Positions 28,233 to 36,754 of a stretch of DNA of 42,104 nt are shown here, piece by piece. Made by a program: the position numbers and the translations under genes. The notes beneath the pieces are model-generated. The model ran no database searches and was not told where the DNA came from. It saw only the letters and a list, made by a program, of their open reading frames with translations. The DNA comes from Sulfolobus sp. SCGC AB-777_G06 (GTDB taxonomy: Archaea > Thermoproteota > Thermoprotei_A > Sulfolobales > Sulfolobaceae): the NCBI GenBank assembly GCA_003086555.1, contig QEFN01000002.1:1-42104 (forward strand), given 5' to 3'. Numbering within the stretch: the stretch's first letter is position 1; each line of letters starts with the position of its first letter.

Positions 28233-28577
28233 TCAACTCTCCATATGGTTCTTAACTATTTCAATAATCTTTTGGACTTGTTCTGTAGTATAAGTTGTGG
28301 AAGTATCAGTTGCCAAAATAATTCTAACCTCGTCTATAGTCTGAGGGCATAGGCTAGCAATCATAGCCCTAAGTTCCTCTTTTTTAACTATTTCCTTTAA
28401 CTCCTCCATTATTTGTTCTGCTCCCTTACTATCACACTTTGAGATAGAATTTAAGTAATCGAACGTCCTCTGAAGTAGATTCGATGAATTACCATTACTT
28501 ATTAAATCTTGTAGGTATTTTTTAGCTACAGAATAAGGAATATAATGCTCTTCTATAACTCGAATGGAATAGGACAA
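28233..28577 (-). CDS. rpo4: RNA polymerase subunit Rpo4 (F, Rpb4)
   Basis: 114 residues, normal for the archaeal subunit. Rpo4 and Rpo7 form the stalk of RNA polymerase, which binds TFE and nascent RNA. The helical sequence has YIPYSVAKKYLQDL, RTFDYLNSISKCD and the HRDC-like C-terminus LCPQTIDEVRIIL. It follows eL21 by 6 bases, a conserved archaeal pairing that strengthens the assignment. Confidence 0.93.
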   Translation of the reverse strand: MSYSIRVIEEHYIPYSVAKKYLQDLISNGNSSNLLQRTFDYLNSISKCDSKGAEQIMEELKEIVKKEELRAMIASLCPQTIDEVRIILATDTSTTYTTEQVQKIIEIVKNHMES

Positions 28578-28583
28578 AAATTT

Positions 28584-28892
28584 TCACCTTTTAACGCCAT
28601 TAAAAGGTTCTAAATGTTCAGGTCTGACTATAATTACCTTCTCCTTATCACCAAGGGTTACTTTAACCTCGTAAGCCTTTCCTCTCTTTCCCACTATTAT
28701 ACCTACCCTACCATGATATCTTCTGTGGGGCATTCCCTTATGTATAGAGGGATTAATTCTTATTGTTACGTATTCTCCCTCCTTATACTCATACATTAAA
28801 GAACTTAAAGGTGGTACAGCACCACGCTCCCTAACGCTTTTTGTTAGTAACTTTCTAGTCCTAGTCCTATAACCTTTAGAGTGAGCAACCAT
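28584..28892 (-). CDS. rpl21e: Large ribosomal subunit protein eL21
   Basis: 102 residues. Family landmarks are HSKGYRTRTRKLLTKSVRERG at the start (one word over the start codon), PSIHKGMPHRRYHGRVGIIVG, and the SH3-like C-terminal part ending RPEHLEPF. It opens the minus-strand operon with Rpo4, DUF655, KsgA and others. TATAAATTA (plus-strand 28925-28933) lies about 36 bases before the ATG and would give a leader of about 10 bases. Confidence 0.96.
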   Translation of the reverse strand: MVAHSKGYRTRTRKLLTKSVRERGAVPPLSSLMYEYKEGEYVTIRINPSIHKGMPHRRYHGRVGIIVGKRGKAYEVKVTLGDKEKVIIVRPEHLEPFNGVKR

Positions 28893-29029
28893 ACTATATT
28901 TACCCCTAAAAACTACAATCGGAGTATAAATTAAGATTTTTGCTTTTTATTACAATCCCTATGCTGTTCATTGTATCATATAAGTTCACGTATAGGCGGG
29001 TAAAATAAATCCTTAATAGCATGGGAAAG

Positions 29030-29039
29030 AAATATAAAG
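29030..29039 (+). promoter_or_regulatory. TATA box of tRNA-Leu
   Basis: AAATATAAAG is centred about 29 bases upstream of the first base of the mature tRNA-Leu, so transcription is predicted to begin a few bases before the tRNA 5' end. There is no other gene between it and the tRNA. Confidence 0.6.
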
Positions 29040-29063
29040 TCAGACATAATATGAAATACTTGC

Positions 29064-29161
29064 GCGGGGGTGCCCGAGCTGGTCAAAGGGGGCGGACTTA
29101 AGACTCCGCGGAAGTGATCCGCTGGCGTAGGCCTGCGTGGGTTCAAGTCCCACCCCCCGCA
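29064..29161 (+). tRNA. tRNA-Leu (anticodon TAA) with a 14-base intron
   Basis: Acceptor GCGGGGG pairs with CCCCCGC, discriminator A at 29161, T arm GTGGG-TTCAAGT-CCCAC, and a class II variable arm GGC GTAG GCC. The anticodon stem GCGGA pairs only with TCCGC at 29118-29122, so 29103-29116 is an intron at position 37/38, giving an 84-base mature tRNA. The fold gives 3-base bulges with cleavage sites in the standard place; the central helix has three Watson-Crick pairs and an A-G mismatch, a relaxed BHB. CCA is not encoded. A T-run follows at 29164. Confidence 0.95.
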
Positions 29162-29303
29162 TACTTTTTATATTCCTATTTTCTTTATCGTTAAATTGCA
29201 TTTCAGTCAGGAGAGCAAATCCTTAAGAAAAGCTCTTCATAACCATTTTACTTTTTAGCATATAAGACTCATCATGTTTATTAAACTAACCAAGGAAAAC
29301 CAG

Positions 29304-29390
29304 TGGGCCCGCGGGGACTTGAACCCCGGACCACCCGGTCTCTCAAAGACGTTATGAGCCGGGCGCTCTACCGGGCTAAGCTACGGGCCC
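29304..29390 (-). tRNA. tRNA-Met (anticodon CAT, elongator type) with a 13-base intron
   Basis: Acceptor GGGCCCG pairs with CGGGCCC, discriminator A at 29304, T arm CCGGGG-type with TTCAAGT loop. The anticodon loop CTCATAA follows stem CCCGG; the pairing strand CCGGG appears only after 13 extra bases, so 29340-29352 is an intron at 37/38. The central BHB helix is perfect: CTCA with TGAG, flanked by 3-base bulges. Mature length is 74 bases. The first pair G1-C72 and the stem sequence point to the elongator rather than the initiator, though a tRNA-Ile with a modified C34 cannot be excluded. Confidence 0.93.
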
Positions 29391-29429
29391 TAACACTATA
29401 ATAGTGTTAAGGAATGTTTTAAAAATGTT
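29391..29429 (-). promoter_or_regulatory. tRNA-Met promoter with an 8-bp hairpin at the 5' end
   Basis: A TATA-like run TTTTTAAAA (minus strand, about 29418-29428) is centred about 30 bases before the tRNA 5' end. Between them lies a perfect 8-bp inverted repeat TAACACTA/TAGTGTTA with a 3-base loop (29391-29409), abutting the tRNA. It may be part of the 5' leader removed by RNase P, or a protein site. Confidence 0.45.
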
Positions 29430-29782
29430 ATGGTCGTTTTTACCAATTAAACCTAACAGAGGAATCCCATCTCTCCCTCAATACTACACACTATCAGAAT
29501 TAGTTAACTAAGTTAATCCATAAGGAAAAGGAATTGAGTTTAACATCTTTGTAAAATTATCTGTAACTTTTCGTTTTTCCTAGTAAATCGCACACATTCT
29601 AATTGAATCTGACCTCGAAATGGGAGATCCCCAATCTAAATTGATTTTCCTTATCTAACATGATGATAGGGTTATAGAAAGAGCACCTAGGAAGTAGGTA
29701 TGACCATTATTGACATATTAAAGTATGGAAGAGACATTGTTATCCATTAAATCATCTCTTTAACAAATTCGCCGTAGGTATA
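29430..29782. other. Gene-free interval between tRNA-Met and ahcY
   Basis: No convincing open frame, RNA gene or repeat array was seen. A 12-bp perfect palindrome TTAGTTAACTAA lies at 29500-29511. An ATGATGA at 29660-29666 resembles a C box, but no D' or D box follows at the right spacing. The rest is ordinary AT-rich sequence. Confidence 0.6.
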
Positions 29783-29823
29783 CTTAAATTTCCGTGTGAA
29801 GATTAAGCAACGGAGGTTAAAAT
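29783..29823 (+). promoter_or_regulatory. ahcY promoter and ribosome-binding site
   Basis: CTTAAATTT (29783-29791) is a TATA-like box. A start about 27 bases later would give a short leader containing GGAGGT (29812-29817) 6 bases before the ATG. In contrast to several leaderless genes in the window, this one has a clear leader and Shine-Dalgarno. Confidence 0.55.
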
Positions 29824-31068
29824 ATGGACTATAAGGTTAAAGACCTCTCACTCGCAGAGCAAGGTAAAAAGCAAATAGAATGGGCAGAACTTCACATGCC
29901 AGCTTTAATGGAGATCAGAAAACAGTTCGAAACGGAAAAACCTCTTAAGGGGATCAGAATAAGTGCAGTCCTTCATGTGACTAAGGAAACAGCTGCACTA
30001 GTTAAGACGTTAAAAGCCGGAGGAGCTGAGGTTGCTTTAGCTGGGAGTAATCCTTTATCAACACAAGATGATGTTGCAGCAGCCTTAGTTGAAGAAGGTA
30101 TACGCGTCTTCGCATGGAAAGGCGAGAAGGAGAATGATTATTACAATAACATCAAAGAGATAATGAATTATGAGCCTCAAATAGTTATGGACGATGGTGG
30201 TGACCTACATGCTTACATACACGAGAATTACTCAGGGAAAATCATAGGAGGAACTGAGGAGACAACGACAGGAGTTATCAGACTAAAGGCTATGGAAGAG
30301 GAGAAAGTGTTGAAATACCCCGTGGTAGCAGTAAATAATGCATTTACAAAGTATTTATTCGACAACAGAATAGGAACTGGGCAGAGTACTATCGATGGAA
30401 TTTTGAGGGCTACCAATATTTTGATAGCTGGTAAGGTTGCCGTGGTGGCAGGTTACGGATGGGTAGGTAGAGGTATAGCTCAAAGGCTTAGAGGTATGGG
30501 AGCTAGGGTTATTGTCGTTGAGGTATCGCCTTTAAGGGCTTTAGAAGCGGTAATGGATGGTTTTGACGTCATGCCTATGAGTAAGGCTGCGGAAATCGGA
30601 GAGATATTCGTAACAGCAACTGGAAATATTAACGTTATAAATAAGGAACACTTTCTGAAAATGAAAGACGGAGTGATATTAGCTAACTCAGGTCATTTTA
30701 ACGTGGAGATAAATGTGAAAGGGTTGAGAGAAATAGCAAAGCAAGTGAGGACTATAAGACCTTACCTTGAGGAGTATACACTAGATGACGGTAAAAGAAT
30801 ATACTTATTAGCTGACGGTAGATTAGTGAACCTTGCGGCGGCTGAAGGACATCCGAGCGAAGTTATGGATTTAAGCTTCTCTAATCAAGCCTTGTCAGTG
30901 AAGTACCTTATCGAGAATAAAGACAAGTTGGAGCCGAAAGTGTATAATGTTCCTCAAGAGATTGACGAAACTGTAGCTATGCTAAAACTAAGAGGAATGG
31001 GAATAGAGTTAGAGTCCATGACCAAGGAGCAGATAGAATATATGAAGCAGTGGAGATACGGAACTTAA
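29824..31068 (+). CDS. ahcY: S-adenosyl-L-homocysteine hydrolase
   Basis: 414 residues, the archaeal size. NAD-dependent cytosolic enzyme that splits S-adenosylhomocysteine into adenosine and homocysteine, keeping SAM-dependent methylases free of product inhibition. Seen are [20 protein letters not shown], the DDGGDLH segment, the substrate Lys/Asp region with GTGQST, and the NAD site [20 protein letters not shown]. The bacterial C-terminal HYRY tail is replaced by the shorter [10 protein letters not shown] typical of archaea. The gene stands alone; its product serves the many methylases in the window. Confidence 0.97.
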   Translation: MDYKVKDLSLAEQGKKQIEWAELHMPALMEIRKQFETEKPLKGIRISAVLHVTKETAALVKTLKAGGAEVALAGSNPLSTQDDVAAALVEEGIRVFAWKGEKENDYYNNIKEIMNYEPQIVMDDGGDLHAYIHENYSGKIIGGTEETTTGVIRLKAMEEEKVLKYPVVAVNNAFTKYLFDNRIGTGQSTIDGILRATNILIAGKVAVVAGYGWVGRGIAQRLRGMGARVIVVEVSPLRALEAVMDGFDVMPMSKAAEIGEIFVTATGNINVINKEHFLKMKDGVILANSGHFNVEINVKGLREIAKQVRTIRPYLEEYTLDDGKRIYLLADGRLVNLAAAEGHPSEVMDLSFSNQALSVKYLIENKDKLEPKVYNVPQEIDETVAMLKLRGMGIELESMTKEQIEYMKQWRYGT

Positions 31069-31078
31069 AACAATCTTT

Positions 31079-32089
31079 TTAGCTAAGAAGTTTTTCAACT
31101 TCTTTAAACGCTGAAGGATCTCCTAAAACGAACAAGGATTCCCCAGGCTTCACTTCAGTTTCTTTATCGAAATAGGGATCTAAATTACCGTCTCTAAGAA
31201 TTGCGATCGGAATTACCTTGGGAGGAAGATCTTTTAGCTTTATTCTCTTCTTAACGTCGAACACTCCTATTGAGTACTCTTTTTCTCTGCTTGAGTAGAT
31301 AATACCTGCAAAGGAGTTAGAAAGTGAGGCAAATGCTAGCATTCTCCCCATTATATCCTCATAGGGTATAACCACATCTGCACCAGCTGTTTTCACAATA
31401 TCTATCATTGAAATGTCCTTAACCATAGTAACTACTTTTAAAGGAGGATTTAGTTTTTGAACTCTTAATGTTACCAGAAGTGTTTCGGAATCATCGTCCA
31501 TTGCAATTATCGCGGCTAATGCCTTCTCAACTCCTGCTGATATTAGATTATTTTCTTCTTTTGGATCTCCCAGTATTACATTATCCCCTTTTAGTTCTTC
31601 ATAAAGAATTTTAGACGAAGTTAAAACTACGTAATCCCTTCCTAATTGCTGTAACTTTCTGGCAGCTGAAACTATGCTTTCAGCATTTCCTATCAAGACT
31701 ATGTGGTTTACCATATGTTGTCCTCTCCATCTCGCTCTGGCGTCTATCCATGTATTTTTGTTTACAAGGGTTCCAATTAAAGATTGAACCATAGATGCAA
31801 AAAGACCTACAGTGAACAAGATCAGTACGGTTAAAAACAATTTCTCATTACTAGGCATTGTGTTGATGTCTGGAGCGTAAAGACCTACAGTAGTTATGAC
31901 GTTTACAGCAGCGTAAATTGCTGAAATCCAGTCGAGATGTTGATAATAGACGAATACTAGTGCTATTACGTAAACTACTATTGATAGAATTGTTAATTGA
32001 GGGTATATTTTTCTAAGAACTGAGTATGGTGCAGCAAAAATCTCTAAAAAACGTAAGACGAACTTATTCCAAAATTTTATTCTATCCAC
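31079..32089 (-). CDS. Two-TM ion channel with RCK (TrkA-N/TrkA-C) domains
   Basis: 336 residues. An N-terminal region is followed by TM1 (about residues 32-50), a pore loop, and TM2 (about 84-108), then an RCK Rossmann domain from 127 and a TrkA-C domain from about 255, as in MthK-type potassium channels. The filter reads TTVGLYAPD (66-74) where potassium channels have TVGYGD, so the second glycine is lost. The Rossmann glycine motif is also weak (VLIGNAESIV). It may conduct poorly, select differently, or be gated by another ligand. The start is GTG. It follows MscS across a T9 terminator-like run. Confidence 0.82.
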   Translation of the reverse strand: MDRIKFWNKFVLRFLEIFAAPYSVLRKIYPQLTILSIVVYVIALVFVYYQHLDWISAIYAAVNVITTVGLYAPDINTMPSNEKLFLTVLILFTVGLFASMVQSLIGTLVNKNTWIDARARWRGQHMVNHIVLIGNAESIVSAARKLQQLGRDYVVLTSSKILYEELKGDNVILGDPKEENNLISAGVEKALAAIIAMDDDSETLLVTLRVQKLNPPLKVVTMVKDISMIDIVKTAGADVVIPYEDIMGRMLAFASLSNSFAGIIYSSREKEYSIGVFDVKKRIKLKDLPPKVIPIAILRDGNLDPYFDKETEVKPGESLFVLGDPSAFKEVEKLLS

Positions 32090-32128
32090 AAATTACGTTA
32101 AGTATTATTGAGTATTAAAAGGCATTTT

Positions 32129-32137
32129 AAAAAAAAA
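32129..32137 (-). terminator. T9 transcription terminator after the MscS gene
   Basis: On the minus strand a run of nine T lies 16-24 bases downstream of the MscS stop codon. Archaeal RNA polymerase terminates at oligo-T without a hairpin. It separates the MscS gene from the channel gene downstream on the same strand. Confidence 0.6.
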
Positions 32138-32152
32138 GAACTCAGAAAGTAA

Positions 32153-32863
32153 CTAACTCTTCTTTTCTTGTTGTCCCGATTTAGGTAGTAGATAGATCTT
32201 ATTCCCTATTATAGAGTTATTTGGCACTAATACCGTTGTTCCGTCTGGCTTGCTTAAATATGTGAATAATGTACTAACTTCTTCAATTATTCCTTCTTCG
32301 CTAAGAATATTAACATGATCCTTAATCCTAAATGGCCTAGCTAGAAGGATGAACATGCCAGCTACTGCTTGGCCTAGAACTTGTTGTGATGCAAAACCTA
32401 TTACAATTCCTATAAAACCACCTAATGCTACACCTGCGGCCCCTCCAGCTACTCCACCGGCTATTGCAGCTACTAATGCTCCAATTCCTATTAGTCTAAA
32501 AACACTTCTCATTGAAGCAGCGGTTGAATGGTCGTACTTTAATCTCAAATTCCAGTATAAAACATTAGCAAATGCTTGAACTATAAAGTATCCAAACAAT
32601 AGCGATAGTAGAACATTTACGTAAGGTTCGTAGCCGGCTATCGATTGTGTACTTGCAGAGGCGTTGGTAGAACTGCTAGACGAACTGATATAAGGTATAC
32701 TAGGTAATGAGGTAGCTATTTTCTCTAAAATGGGAAACACTAGGTTGTTGATTATCGCTTCTACTACCACATAGAGCACTATATAAAAAATTAATTTACC
32801 AGTTGCTTCTCCTATTTTCTTCCTTATTTCTTTAACATCTGTTATTTCCTCGTCTTTCATCAT
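32153..32863 (-). CDS. MscS-family mechanosensitive channel (short)
   Basis: 236 residues. Three hydrophobic segments are visible: about residues 23-50, 85-103, and the glycine/alanine-rich pore helix AAIAGGVAGGAAGVALGG near 134-151, followed by FIGIVIGFASQQVLGQAVAG and the beta-domain start FRIKDHVNI. A Ser-rich extracellular loop (SSSSSTNASASTQS) lies between the first two. The large C-terminal cage of E. coli MscS is missing, so this is a minimal form. It should release solutes on hypo-osmotic stress. Confidence 0.85.
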   Translation of the reverse strand: MMKDEEITDVKEIRKKIGEATGKLIFYIVLYVVVEAIINNLVFPILEKIATSLPSIPYISSSSSSTNASASTQSIAGYEPYVNVLLSLLFGYFIVQAFANVLYWNLRLKYDHSTAASMRSVFRLIGIGALVAAIAGGVAGGAAGVALGGFIGIVIGFASQQVLGQAVAGMFILLARPFRIKDHVNILSEEGIIEEVSTLFTYLSKPDGTTVLVPNNSIIGNKIYLLPKSGQQEKKS

Positions 32864-32951
32864 TGGATCCGATATTTCTCAAAAATATAAAATTATCGCT
32901 ACTTAAAATAATTTTCTATGTTTTTCTCATTACCATATTTTTAATCACATA

Positions 32952-33021
32952 AAATATTTAAAACTGTCGAGGAACTAATCGAGGAATTAAAATGGTAATA
33001 AGTAAAAACTCTCAAGTTTAG
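32952..33021 (+). other. Promoter-like segment, 12-base tandem repeat and 9-codon frame
   Basis: AAATATTTAAAAC (about 32951-32963) resembles a TATA box. It is followed by TCGAGGAACTAA at 32967-32978 and TCGAGGAATTAA at 32979-32990 (11 of 12 bases identical), then GAGG 7 bases before an ATG at 32992. The frame reads MVISKNSQV and stops at 33021. It has every signal of a gene start but no gene body; it may be a leader peptide, the remains of a lost gene, or chance. Confidence 0.3.
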
Positions 33022-33114
33022 AAAAACAATTGACGTGAATTTAAATTTATTAACAAAAAAGTAGCATGATAATTTCTTACATACTTCACCTAAAATTTTA
33101 TTTTAAAATAAAAG

Positions 33115-33203
33115 TGGGCCCGCTGGGACTTGAACCCAGGACCTCCGCCTCTCCTAGCAGAGCTTGTAAGGGCGGCGTCCTAACCAGGCTAGACGACGGG
33201 CCC
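33115..33203 (-). tRNA. tRNA-Val (anticodon TAC) with a 14-base intron
   Basis: Acceptor GGGCCCG pairs with CGGGCCC, discriminator A at 33115, T arm CTGGG-TTCAAGT-CCCAG. The anticodon stem CCGCC pairs with GGCGG after an intron at 33151-33164, position 37/38. The central BHB helix CTTA with TAGG is four pairs including one G-U, flanked by 3-base bulges. Mature length is 75 bases. A plus-strand open frame over it is the familiar antisense artefact. Confidence 0.95.
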
Positions 33204-33215
33204 ACTACAACTTTT

Positions 33216-33689
33216 TTAGCTTTGATCTTTTTTAAATTCTTCTCCACTCAACATATATGAAATTACAGCTAATGAAGCAACGGGTGGAACTTCACCCTTA
33301 AAGACAGGTAACTTATAAACGTCTCCCAAACTTTGCTCTATCTTACTAAATCCAGATTCCGTGCCTGAAAAGATCAACATTACTCTCTTCTTGTTGGCAA
33401 TCATTGATGGAGAAAAGACCTTATCTGCTTGTTGAGAAATTAAGATTATTGCATCTGGTGAGAAAAGCTCTATAGCATCTTTTAAGTCTGGTAGTACTAT
33501 AAACGATTTGTTTAATTTATAAGCTAATTTACTTGCATCTGCTACTCCTGCTTGAGCGGCTACCCCACCTATTTTAGTCACTATAACATACTTAATTTCT
33601 AAATTAAACGCTAGTTTTGCGAAATCTAATAATTTCTGAACACTACTTACATTATGCAGCACTACGAATATCTCGGGCATAGTATTCAC
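33216..33689 (-). CDS. COG4080 SPOUT-like protein (often named RecB-family nuclease)
   Basis: 157 residues. COG4080 members are described as SpoU-like RNA methylases in one scheme and as RecB-family nuclease in another; the sequence supports neither directly. It opens [24 protein letters not shown], contains [19 protein letters not shown] and [19 protein letters not shown], and ends with a strand-helix that could form a SPOUT knot ([20 protein letters not shown]). No PD-(D/E)xK signature is seen, so a nuclease role looks unlikely. It overlaps the cytosine methyltransferase by up to 38 bases; the ATG at 33680 is an alternative start. Confidence 0.6.
   Translation of the reverse strand: MNTMPEIFVVLHNVSSVQKLLDFAKLAFNLEIKYVIVTKIGGVAAQAGVADASKLAYKLNKSFIVLPDLKDAIELFSPDAIILISQQADKVFSPSMIANKKRVMLIFSGTESGFSKIEQSLGDVYKLPVFKGEVPPVASLAVISYMLSGEEFKKDQS
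33227..33238 (-). promoter_or_regulatory. TATA-like box of tRNA-Val
   Basis: On the minus strand AATTTAAAAAAG is centred about 29 bases before the tRNA-Val 5' end. It lies within the last codons of the COG4080 gene, so the tRNA promoter overlaps an upstream coding end. Confidence 0.45.
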
Positions 33690-34638
33690 TCATTATTTGT
33701 CGTGCGATCGCAGTAGATAAGGCTACTGGTACTGCTTCGCCTACTTGATTAAACTGATCATCCCTACTTCCAAGAAACACGTGAAAATCAGGATAGCTCA
33801 TTAATCTTGCTTGCTCTCTGACCGTTAAAAACCTGTTCTCGTATGGGTGTATAAATCTGGAATTACCCATTACAGTAGGAGCTAGCTTATTAGGGTTAAG
33901 CCTTATGTATAATGGGATATTCTTACCAGAACTCCCTCTGAACATTGTTAGATAATCATCAATTTTCGTATTTGCAATTTCCTTAAGTTTTCTCTCATTA
34001 ACCTCCTGAACTTCATGATTTGGAACTTCGTTATAGGTTTTAGGATCGGATAGATCTTTGATTGCATCCCATACCATAACGTATCTACTCGACTTAGGAG
34101 GATCCAAAGGTATGTTAGAAATAAATACCCTTGTTCTTCTTGATGGATTTCCATAATCCTCAGCATATAGATAGTTAAAGAATATTTTCTCATAACCAAC
34201 TCTCCTAAATTCAAACCTAATTGCATCCTTCAGGCTTTCTGTATTAGTAATTGATGGAACGTTCTCCATTATAAATATTTTAGGCGAAAGCTCTCCTACG
34301 AGTCTTATGTACTCAAGAGTTAGTTCTCCTTTTTCGTCTAAGTAAAGTCTATCAAGAGGCTCTTTCATTCTGAACGGATTTGCTCCAGTGTAAGGTTCAC
34401 AAGGGGGGCTACCTATAACTATATCAACCTCTCCTCCAACTAAATGTATTATATCGTCAGCAGATATGTTACGTATATCATCTTCAATGACTATTGTGTT
34501 AGGAAAGTTAGCCGAGTATGTCCTTGCTGCCGAATGATTTATATCTATAGCTACTTTGATTTCAAATCCAGCTTTCCTGAAACCTAAAGAAAAACCTCCC
34601 GCACCTGAAAATAGATCAACTACTGTTAGTTTTCCCAC
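33652..34638 (-). CDS. C5-cytosine DNA methyltransferase (orphan)
   Basis: 328 residues, a minimal size for the class. Motif I is [13 protein letters not shown] (8-20), motif [15 protein letters not shown] with catalytic Cys, motif VI MENVPS, motif VIII SRRTRVF, the [21 protein letters not shown] block, and motif [14 protein letters not shown]. The target-recognition region between VIII and IX is short. Motif IV has E-P-Y-T after the Cys, closer to the PPCQPFT of Dnmt2 than to the PPCQGFS of bacterial enzymes. No restriction enzyme gene adjoins it. It overlaps TFE by 23 bases and is part of a housekeeping operon. Confidence 0.85.
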   Translation of the reverse strand: MGKLTVVDLFSGAGGFSLGFRKAGFEIKVAIDINHSAARTYSANFPNTIVIEDDIRNISADDIIHLVGGEVDIVIGSPPCEPYTGANPFRMKEPLDRLYLDEKGELTLEYIRLVGELSPKIFIMENVPSITNTESLKDAIRFEFRRVGYEKIFFNYLYAEDYGNPSRRTRVFISNIPLDPPKSSRYVMVWDAIKDLSDPKTYNEVPNHEVQEVNERKLKEIANTKIDDYLTMFRGSSGKNIPLYIRLNPNKLAPTVMGNSRFIHPYENRFLTVREQARLMSYPDFHVFLGSRDDQFNQVGEAVPVALSTAIARQIMSEYYARDIRSAA

Positions 34639-35155
34639 GTTTTGTCTCTTTTTCTATTTCATCTTCTAACTGTTTAATTTTTTGTCCTAAAAACTGCCTA
34701 GCTTTTTCTGATTCATAATACTGAAGAACACTTCCGCATTTAGGACACTTAAACTCATTCTCTAAGGCCTCGTCCATAGTATACTTTATATTATCTTGGG
34801 GGCAGAAGTAGAATAATGAGTCTTTTTCTTGTTCATACCTGATCTTTAGCTTATCAAGTATCATCCTCTTCCTATTCAAAAGAACATCGTTTATCTGATC
34901 TAGATTTACTTTCCAATAATAAATATATAAGCTGGAGTCCTTGTCCTTTGTTTTCCTACTAGCAACAAAACCCTGCTCAGAGAGTAAGTAGAGTTTTTTC
35001 CTTACCTCATTAGGTTTAACGTTAAGTTCTTTAGCCAATTCCTCATCAGTTATTTCCGTTCTTTTCTTTAGTAAGTACTTTAATAAATCAGCCGCATCTT
35101 CACCGACCAGTTCCTTCGCTAATTGTAAGATTAAGGTATCAGTCTTATCACTCAC
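34616..35155 (-). CDS. tfe: Transcription factor E subunit alpha (TFE-alpha)
   Basis: 179 residues. TFE-alpha opens the promoter with TBP, TFB and RNA polymerase. A winged-helix domain lies at about 1-95 ([21 protein letters not shown]), then a linker, a zinc-ribbon region at 118-141 and a C-terminal coiled tail. The ribbon has CPQD at 118-121 and CPKC at 137-140, so one of the four usual cysteines is Asp. The TFE-beta subunit is not in the window. It overlaps Trm56 by 8 bases and the methyltransferase by 23. Confidence 0.92.
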   Translation of the reverse strand: MSDKTDTLILQLAKELVGEDAADLLKYLLKKRTEITDEELAKELNVKPNEVRKKLYLLSEQGFVASRKTKDKDSSLYIYYWKVNLDQINDVLLNRKRMILDKLKIRYEQEKDSLFYFCPQDNIKYTMDEALENEFKCPKCGSVLQYYESEKARQFLGQKIKQLEDEIEKETKRGKTNSS

Positions 35156-35696
35156 GTCTTACCACCTCCTTTCCTCTTTCTTTTGGAATAACAAGAAGTC
35201 TAGCATCACTAAATGATATATTTAGTTCCTCACCCTTATATATTCTGTCTAAAAAGATAGCCAGTGCAGACACTTCTGAATGAGGTTGGTTACCTACTGC
35301 TATATTATAATCAGCGTTATAATAGTACCATCCTTCTACTTTTTCTGAGCCTACTATTACTAATAAGGGAACGTTAATCTGAGCGAGCTCTGATACTTTT
35401 TCAGTAAGATTTAGTCCATACATTGTTAAATGAACTACCTTACCTCCTTTTTCTTTCCAGTTTTTGACCAAAGTTTTAGGATTAGACACAAACTCTAACT
35501 TAAAGTAAGATTTTCCTCCCCATTCTTCCAAGACATTATATATCGTCTTAGCTAATTGAAAATCTTCTCCCTCAACGAAAACTCCTTTAGCGCCAAACGC
35601 TCTAGCAACTAAAATTACATGAGTTGTTATTCTCTTATCTCTGAAAGGTCTGTGTCCAAGTCTTAATACGTAAATATCTTTAAGTTCTACGCCCAT
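35148..35696 (-). CDS. trm56: tRNA (cytidine-56-2'-O)-methyltransferase
   Basis: 182 residues. aTrm56 methylates C56 in the T-loop of tRNA; this SPOUT enzyme replaces the sRNA-guided reaction in most archaea. Family blocks are [44 protein letters not shown] and the knot region [16 protein letters not shown] with [22 protein letters not shown]. It overlaps hflX by 10 bases and tfe by 8 bases. Confidence 0.93.
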   Translation of the reverse strand: MGVELKDIYVLRLGHRPFRDKRITTHVILVARAFGAKGVFVEGEDFQLAKTIYNVLEEWGGKSYFKLEFVSNPKTLVKNWKEKGGKVVHLTMYGLNLTEKVSELAQINVPLLVIVGSEKVEGWYYYNADYNIAVGNQPHSEVSALAIFLDRIYKGEELNISFSDARLLVIPKERGKEVVRRE

Positions 35697-36754
35697 ACCA
35701 TGTGGGTTAATTTCTCCTTTAAATAGTTAAGATTAATACCTTTCAAAGCTGATACTGGAATTATATCTTCTATCGGGGAGTAGAGATCCTCGCTTATTTT
35801 CTTTACTATAGCTATCTTATTCTCTACGTCTTCTTTCTGGACTAGATCTACCTTATTAAGGACTATAAGCATAGGTTTACCTGATATTCCTAGTTCACGT
35901 AATACTTCGATTGAACTGGTAAGCATTTCTATTAGCATACTATCATTGATTGATGCATCTAATACTAAGACGAGAATATCAGCATATTTCGCTTCAGATA
36001 AAGTGACGAAGAAAGCCTCTACTATTTGTGGAGGAATTCCCCTTATAAACCCTACAGTATCTATTAGCAACACTTTCTCCTTTTTACCGTCAAGTTTTAT
36101 AGGGATGGAGTAACGCTTAGGAGATGTTGTGGTGAACATAGAGGAGTCAACTTTTTGTCTTAAGCCAGTTAAAGCGTTGAAAAGTGTTGTTTTACCGGCA
36201 TTAGTATATCCTACTATGGCTATCTTTTTAAAATCGTTCTTTTTAATCTGCTCTTCTTTAACCTTACGTAACTGCTCTAATTCTTGCCTTATTTTAACTA
36301 TTCTCCTAAGGTATAATCTGATCGCCGCTTCTACACCGTAAACTCCAGCTCCTAGTGGTCCTTGTTGCTCCGTTATCTTTGTCTTTTTATACATATCTTT
36401 AATTATAGGTAACTCATAACGTAATTTTGCTAGCTCTATCTGAAGCTTTGCTTCTTTCGAACCTGCATGTAAAGCGAAAATCTCTAATAATAATAATACT
36501 TTATCGAGAACTTTTTTGGAAGGAATTTCCCTATACAGCCCTATGAATTGCCTCGATTTTACTAAATCAAAAATTATTATAGCTTCTATACTATTATCGT
36601 TCTTTATTTGTTCAAGTTTATCTTTCTGTAAATAAAAAACTGGGTTAGGTTTCCTTGGCAAAGGATAAACTTTTGCTATCTCATATAAAGCAGATTCTGC
36701 TAGAGCTACCGCCTCATCTTCAAATTCTTCATTAACGAATAATATCGCCTTCAA
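35687..36754 (-). CDS. hflX: HflX-type ribosome-associated GTPase
   Basis: 355 residues. HflX binds the 50S subunit and can split stressed ribosomes. The N-terminal domain ends in the glycine-rich [20 protein letters not shown]; a coiled helix follows; the G domain from about 178 has [16 protein letters not shown] (G1), [17 protein letters not shown] (G3) and LNKVD (G4). The archaeal protein lacks the bacterial C-terminal extension. The ATG overlaps the aMBF1 stop (ATGA). Confidence 0.94.
   Translation of the reverse strand: MKAILFVNEEFEDEAVALAESALYEIAKVYPLPRKPNPVFYLQKDKLEQIKNDNSIEAIIIFDLVKSRQFIGLYREIPSKKVLDKVLLLLEIFALHAGSKEAKLQIELAKLRYELPIIKDMYKKTKITEQQGPLGAGVYGVEAAIRLYLRRIVKIRQELEQLRKVKEEQIKKNDFKKIAIVGYTNAGKTTLFNALTGLRQKVDSSMFTTTSPKRYSIPIKLDGKKEKVLLIDTVGFIRGIPPQIVEAFFVTLSEAKYADILVLVLDASINDSMLIEMLTSSIEVLRELGISGKPMLIVLNKVDLVQKEDVENKIAIVKKISEDLYSPIEDIIPVSALKGINLNYLKEKLTHMVWA

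Noticed and set aside
29162..29303. Second C/D box sRNA between the two convergent tRNAs (minus ATGATGA at 29269-29275)
   Set aside because: No D' or C' box at the right distance; the only CTGA is about 60 bases away with a 29-base gap to any C'-like sequence.
29660..29720. C box-like ATGATGA upstream of ahcY
   Set aside because: No CTGA within the expected 12-base spacing on either side.
33066..33260. 64-codon plus-strand open frame with GLEPRTSASPS
   Set aside because: It is the antisense of tRNA-Val; this peptide is a well-known artefact of tRNA genes.
33216..34638. Restriction-modification pair (cytosine methyltransferase plus RecB-family nuclease)
   Set aside because: The 157-residue partner shows no nuclease active-site signature and looks like a SPOUT-type protein; the operon context is housekeeping.
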